In this document: in pieces, positions 21,500-39,445 of the stretch
Position numbering within the stretch: position 1 is the stretch's first letter
How the letters are laid out: the number at the start of each line of letters is the position of its first letter
Source of the DNA: Saccoglossus kowalevskii
Lineage: Eukaryota > Hemichordata > Enteropneusta > Harrimaniidae
DNA length: 39,445 bases
Direction: 5' to 3'
NCBI RefSeq assembly: GCF_000003605.2
Contig: NW_003151769.1
Coordinates: 38,150 to 77,594 of the forward strand
The notes under the pieces: generated by a model
Database searches by the model: none
The model's input: only the letters and a program-made list of their open reading frames with translations
What the model was told of the DNA's origin: nothing
Position numbers and translations under genes: made by a program

Positions 21500-21902
21500 C
21501 CTGTAGATTTAACATACCTGCAAGTGTAAACAAACAGACAAATCAGCCAATCACTTTTTGAAATAAATCAGTGTAAATCAAATGAAAGACTGCAACTTCA
21601 AAAAAGCATTCAATATCCAAGGTCGTATCTGATTGGCTGCTGGGCTGGAAGACGATTTCGGTTTCAAATACCCCGGGAAAGTGTTCTAGGTTCTAGCTGT
21701 TCGCAAGTAAGTGGTTTACACTCGAAAAGGTCGAATTTTGTTAGCCGTTTACTTAATCTTATCCCAACGGATCGTTAGGTTGTGAAAGTCCGTTACTTTT
21801 CCACGGATTTGTAGAAAAAAAATGAAAAACTCGTTTCAAAAATGGCCGTATTCAAAATGGCTGCTCCCATATGGTATAAATTGGTAAATTAATCGCATTT
21901 AA

Positions 21903-21908
21903 TTTTAT
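21903..21908 (-). terminator. Candidate polyadenylation signal of the GH9 gene
   Basis: AATAAA on the minus strand, about 190 bases beyond the stop of the candidate terminal exon at 22095-22150 and about 380 beyond the read-through stop near 22282. The position suits either 3' end. Motif evidence only. Confidence 0.3.
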
Positions 21909-22094
21909 TATCACGCCAGCTGACGGTGCTTCGTTTGGTTGCATAGAAAATATTCAAAATAGATTATATATGTGTAAATAAAATAAAGTGAATGTGGTAA
22001 ATCTCGGTGGGTAAAACAGTTGCTGTTGATGGATTACAGTTCAAGCAATACGGAAACTGTGACGTCATTACTGCCACCAGACTACGTCACAGAA

Positions 22095-22150
22095 TCACTT
22101 TGTCACTGGAGGGCGTCGTTTGGTGCCAGGCATGTTTTGCTGAACACTGG
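22095..22150 (-). CDS. Candidate terminal coding exon of the GH9 gene
   Basis: A pyrimidine-rich acceptor (tgctgttgttttgctgttag) precedes an open stretch that joins in phase 1 to the preceding exon and ends at TGA after 18 codons, including the split one. It would give the tail ASVQQNMPGTKRRPPVTK. The alternative is read-through of the 22322 GTAAGA donor to a stop at 22282, giving [15 protein letters not shown]9 domains normally end within a few residues of the DYNAGF motif region, so either is possible. Confidence 0.25.
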
Positions 22151-22322
22151 CTAACAGCAAAACAACAGCAAAAGTGCATATAACGATAATAAATAAATCT
22201 CTTAGTATATAGGACAGCTAGTAAATTTAGTAATTTTGCAGCCAATTCCAGAGGGAAAGTAGTAATTTATATTATGTATCATTAAAATGATTCATCCATA
22301 CTAGTATTGAATTTTGTCTTAC

Positions 22323-35749
<13,427 letters not shown>

Positions 35750-38700
35750 TCTCTAAGCTCGAGCTCGCTGTCCTAAATTGTATCAACGTTACGTTCACCC
35801 GGGATCTAATCTCTAGTGTCGTCCTGCGATGAATGGCTGGCGGAATCGCCTAATGTTATACAGTTTATTCTTCCGGAACGATAACACCAGCGAAACCAAA
35901 CCCTAATATCAAGGAGACGATCCGATGGCCGGTCTTCCTTGACGAGATCACTCACCACTACGTCATAAATTTAACTCGTGTGTGATCTGTGGGAGATTGG
36001 ATAACTGGCAGGGGGTCGCACGAATGTGGAGCAATACTATCTGGGGTTGTTCTCAGTTTAACCCTAACCTTGTCAGCCACATGTACTTTTACATTGACCT
36101 GACCACACAAGGGTTAAATAAACTTAATATTTTCTTATCGCTACCGGAGTATAATTACTATGCATTTTGTCAAATGTGTAGTGTTTTTTACATACGTTGT
36201 CAACAAGTAAATATCATCCTCGGATAGGATGTGGACGAAATTGACATGGACGGCAATGAAAATATATTATGGTTGCCAGTTAGCCGTTTTGAGAGGACCG
36301 ATAAAACTTGAATAACATCAAAACAAAATCGAACCAATCATGTCCGACCAGGAACTGTCGTCGATACCTTGAAAGATTATGATTTAACACATGTCATATT
36401 GAAACATGGCCGCTAGTCAACCATATTGGTCCATAAGTATATACCCTTATGCCAAACATGTCAAATAGTTTAGAAACTAAATCTGCATAATCATTTTCCC
36501 AAAAATGCATGATAACTATTCAGTCGCGTATGTTGAATAAATGTCATAAAAAACAAGGGAATAAATAATTTTGTTTTGTATTAATTTATTCCAACACAAA
36601 TAACGTCATTAACACAAATATATGTCAGTTGAACAAAACGGAGCACACAATAAAAAAAAAGTTCCAATAGCCAGTGCAAATGTATTACTCTCGGGACCGG
36701 TTTGGTTTGTTTTCATAATGCTCAGTTTTGCTTTATGCGACGTGGTGTCAAGTAACCACCATCGCTGAACATGGTATCCATTCATTGAACGCGAGGAGTA
36801 TAGCGCCACAGTAACCATGGTGCAGACATTTCCGATCAGAGCCGACACAGGAACCATAAATCCGTAGGCAAATTTACATAATTACGTTACACCAGCAACA
36901 AATGTATTATGATCCAGATAACTTGTCAAGTAAAATCCTGACCACCGCACAACATTTCAGTGGTTCAGAGTTATCGGACAAAGGAATCTAGAAAAATTAA
37001 CGTCTTTAAAATGTAGGAGATAAATACTGCCCTACTCGCGCTAGTCGACAAGTTTAATAGCAGAATACTGTATAAGAAGTTTGTGGGTGTAATTTATAAA
37101 TATGTCAGATATCATCAAACACCAAAACATGCGTGGAAACTTCACATTTTACATTTCCTTTTTTAATTTTTATTTTGCGTGAGTTGGGACTCAAAACGCT
37201 ACATGTTTTGAAAATTCACAATCTGCATTCAAATGGGAGTTAATTAAATCAGTACGTTAAGTCAGGGATTGTTTCAAAACAACGTCGCCATCGGTTTGAA
37301 TTTACTCACAACAGGTTTTTCCAAGTTGGACGATGAATATCGAATATAACCGAATATCGTCGTCGATCTATACCCTGGGGGAGTGTGTAGGGTCGCAAAT
37401 TCCACGGGATTCGTTCACTAACTGTCTGGCTGCACCCATACGTGTATACAGTATACGGCAGTCAGTTTACACGTACTTTCTATGTATGGGAATGTCTTCA
37501 GACACAAAGATATACAACAATTATCAACGATGGCGAGTATATACCGGCTTCTCGATTAAACAGAAATTATCATCACGGACAATTTGCATAATTTCACTGC
37601 ATACCCTGGAAAAACAGCTGAAATAACTCGTATTTGGCACAACCAGAAATACATCAATATGTAACTTACTTTAAAAACGTGGATCCTCGTCGACGCCATT
37701 TCAAAACACAACAACTTGAAACCGCGCATCGTGATATTACTTTGTATCGTGAACGTGTTGTACCTCTGGTTCTGTGTTACACTTGTTGGGTGGTAAAATT
37801 TTTTAATTTATATACTTTCTCAAATTTCACACATCTATTAAAATACATTTAAGATTTTCCGATAGGAAGTAGTTTTAAAGTCACTGATGCTAAAATTCGC
37901 AGATTTTGAGTTCAATGACCCCCTGAGCAGGTACAGGTACTTATTTCCGATGGAAATCAAAGCGGATCCGACTACCGTGATCATATCATGTAGTTATCAA
38001 ACGAAATAAAATTAGTTAGGCCAGGGTTAAGTAAAGAAAACAATGACGTCGTAATGGAGGAAGACTTTCACACAACCACTCGCTGTGAATACATTGGACG
38101 ACACATGAGAGTTTTGTCAATTGTAATCGGCATGTACTTGTCTTCTGTCTGTACAGTATAGTTTACATATTACAACCAAACGCGATATAACAATAATAAT
38201 ATTTAGAAACGGTAATTGCAAGGCAAATACAAAATAAAAACACACCAACATAAACAACAACACACAGGCTACCTAAATGCCTATTGCACCAGTCGCGTTA
38301 AATTTGGCGAAGGTTTCTTGTAAATTTGATTAAAATGATTTTTTTTTGATCTTATTAAAATGTTTACAAGTAGAAAGAAAATGAAATAAGACTTCAGTCC
38401 CGAAATTCAAGTGCATGAACACAAAAGTAAGCAGTATAGTCTGTTATTTAATTGACAGTCACAGTCACAGTAACGCGATATATCACTGGTGGCGGAGAGG
38501 GGGGTGGCACGTCGGTAGTTTAACAATTTACTTTAGAAAAAACAAACACACATACAGTGCATGCGTCTATACACCCCCCCATGTCGATATCCAAAATTTA
38601 AGAAACGTGTGACTGAATGGCTGATATTGCTGCTATAGCAACCACGTATATACACATTCGTCGCCACAAACACGTGATATACGTCATATGATCAAATAAA

Positions 38701-39445
38701 CTAGTATAATGTGTGGGTGTCACCGCGGAGACTCTGGTATAAGAACTACATCGCGGAACTTACTTTACGACTAGGACCAACTACTCTGACCGATTTATCC
38801 GTCTTTTATGATAAACATACCATTAACTACCGGTGGCCTTGGGTGAAATTATTGTGCATGTTAAGTATAAGATATGGGAGGGGATGCCGACCGAACACCG
38901 TGCGTGGGTCCGTAGGAAACTGACGGATCAACATTAGGAGTTATAGTGCGACGCGGGTAGAATCCAACCCCGCTGTAAATATTTGATCGGCGGTTGACCT
39001 GTAATGTCTGGTAGTGTAGTAAAAGGGGTAAACAACCACCCGTGAGAACAATTCGTCGTTCTGCACTCAGTAGAACGAGTCAACAAGATTTTACAATTAA
39101 AACGTACCACTTCATGGGAATATGGGAGCTACACGCCAACAATTACGACCGTGTTCGCCAGTTAATGGGGACCAACACACTACTGTAATAACGATAGAAA
39201 CTTTACCTGCAAGTACAAGTTCCGTCGTGTCCCAAAACAGAACCCAGAAGATTTTATGTAGCGTAAACACGCCATTACGTTGGTTATAATGGTTAAGGAA
39301 CGACCGGCACTGCGTTTTCGACGACTGTACTATCAGAAATGGCTCAGATAAAAAGTGCACTATTGACTATATGTTCGAATTGTTGTCTTTTATTTATTTT
39401 ATTTTTTAAGAAACGTTTGTATTATCCTAATTAATGACTCAGAGA
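35750..39445. other. Right flank, no confident gene
   Basis: The first 200 bases are CpG-containing and probably belong to the GH9 promoter. The rest is AT-rich with short open frames and no recognised motif. A partial X-box-like stretch (TTGCTGCTATAGCAACC) lies near 38629-38643. Confidence 0.5.
36609..36857 (-). CDS. Unrecognised 82-codon frame with two hydrophobic segments
   Basis: The frame opens VPVSALIGNVCTMVTVALYS and ends ALAIGTFFLLCAPFC, so it has two possible membrane segments separated by a polar stretch (NGYHVQRWWLLDTTSHKAK). The first segment faintly resembles the third membrane helix of claudin-like proteins, but no signature is present. No clear acceptor precedes it. It could be an exon of an unfinished gene, a transposon relic or chance. 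Confidence 0.2.
   Translation of the reverse strand: MVPVSALIGNVCTMVTVALYSSRSMNGYHVQRWWLLDTTSHKAKLSIMKTNQTGPESNTFALAIGTFFLLCAPFCSTDIYLC

Larger units (their letters stand above)
19590..22090. other. Intergenic DNA downstream of the GH9 gene
   Basis: No confident gene. A CRE/AP-1 composite lies at 20503-20517 and a second CRE at 22060-22067. The region 21062-21499 is open on both strands (listed separately). Confidence 0.5.

Noticed and set aside
37333-37852. Two consecutive plus-strand frames of 97 and 72 codons
   Set aside because: No recognisable domain, no splice-site support and no sequence bias distinguishing them from surrounding DNA.

Overview
This is nuclear DNA from an animal, most likely a marine invertebrate. 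It is AT-rich, gene-sparse and repeat-rich, and it holds a secreted-type LRR-Ig receptor and a 12-exon animal-type glycoside hydrolase family 9 (GH9) cellulase gene with GT-AG introns. GH9 genes are known from molluscs, annelids, echinoderms, hemichordates, cephalochordates, tunicates and some arthropods; the sequence does not decide between these. My impression of the repeats leans towards an ambulacrarian such as a hemichordate, but this is only an impression. One assembly gap (258 N) lies at 24416-24673.

Layout. 1-10.7 kb: no confident gene. It holds a cluster of heat-shock-element-like sites beside a TATA box on the minus strand (2.16-2.36 kb), a duplicated block with a long perfect hairpin (4.07-4.67 kb) and two near-identical 133-bp TTAA-flanked elements (5.6 and 6.9 kb). 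10.745-13.05 kb: a single-exon plus-strand gene for a 660-residue LRR-Ig type I membrane protein. It has a tiny upstream ORF overlapping its start codon, a perfect hairpin after the stop and two polyadenylation signals. 13-22 kb: intergenic DNA with a third TTAA element, two perfect palindromic X-box (RFX-type) sites, a G-rich 26-bp minisatellite of about 0.8 kb, a 133-bp tandem duplication, an E-box-rich tandem array with higher-order structure, and a CRE/AP-1 composite site.

22.3-35.75 kb: a minus-strand gene whose exons join in phase. It encodes a short cytosolic N-terminus, one membrane segment, a Thr/Ser/Pro-rich mucin-like stalk of about 480 residues, and a GH9 catalytic domain of about 430 residues with the DAGD, VHHR and NEVAxDYNAG motifs intact. 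The predicted product is a type II membrane-anchored cellulase on a long, probably O-glycosylated stalk, which differs from the usual secreted animal GH9 enzyme. One exon next to the assembly gap carries a single-base frame break that looks like a sequence error or a recent lesion. TTAA-flanked repeats occupy several introns, and one of them runs into the assembly gap.

35.75-39.4 kb: CpG-containing promoter-proximal DNA of the GH9 gene, then sequence with no confident gene. The two genes share no obvious pathway. Both encode cell-surface proteins with heavily hydroxylated extracellular linkers. No tRNA, rRNA, CRISPR or complete autonomous transposon was recognised.
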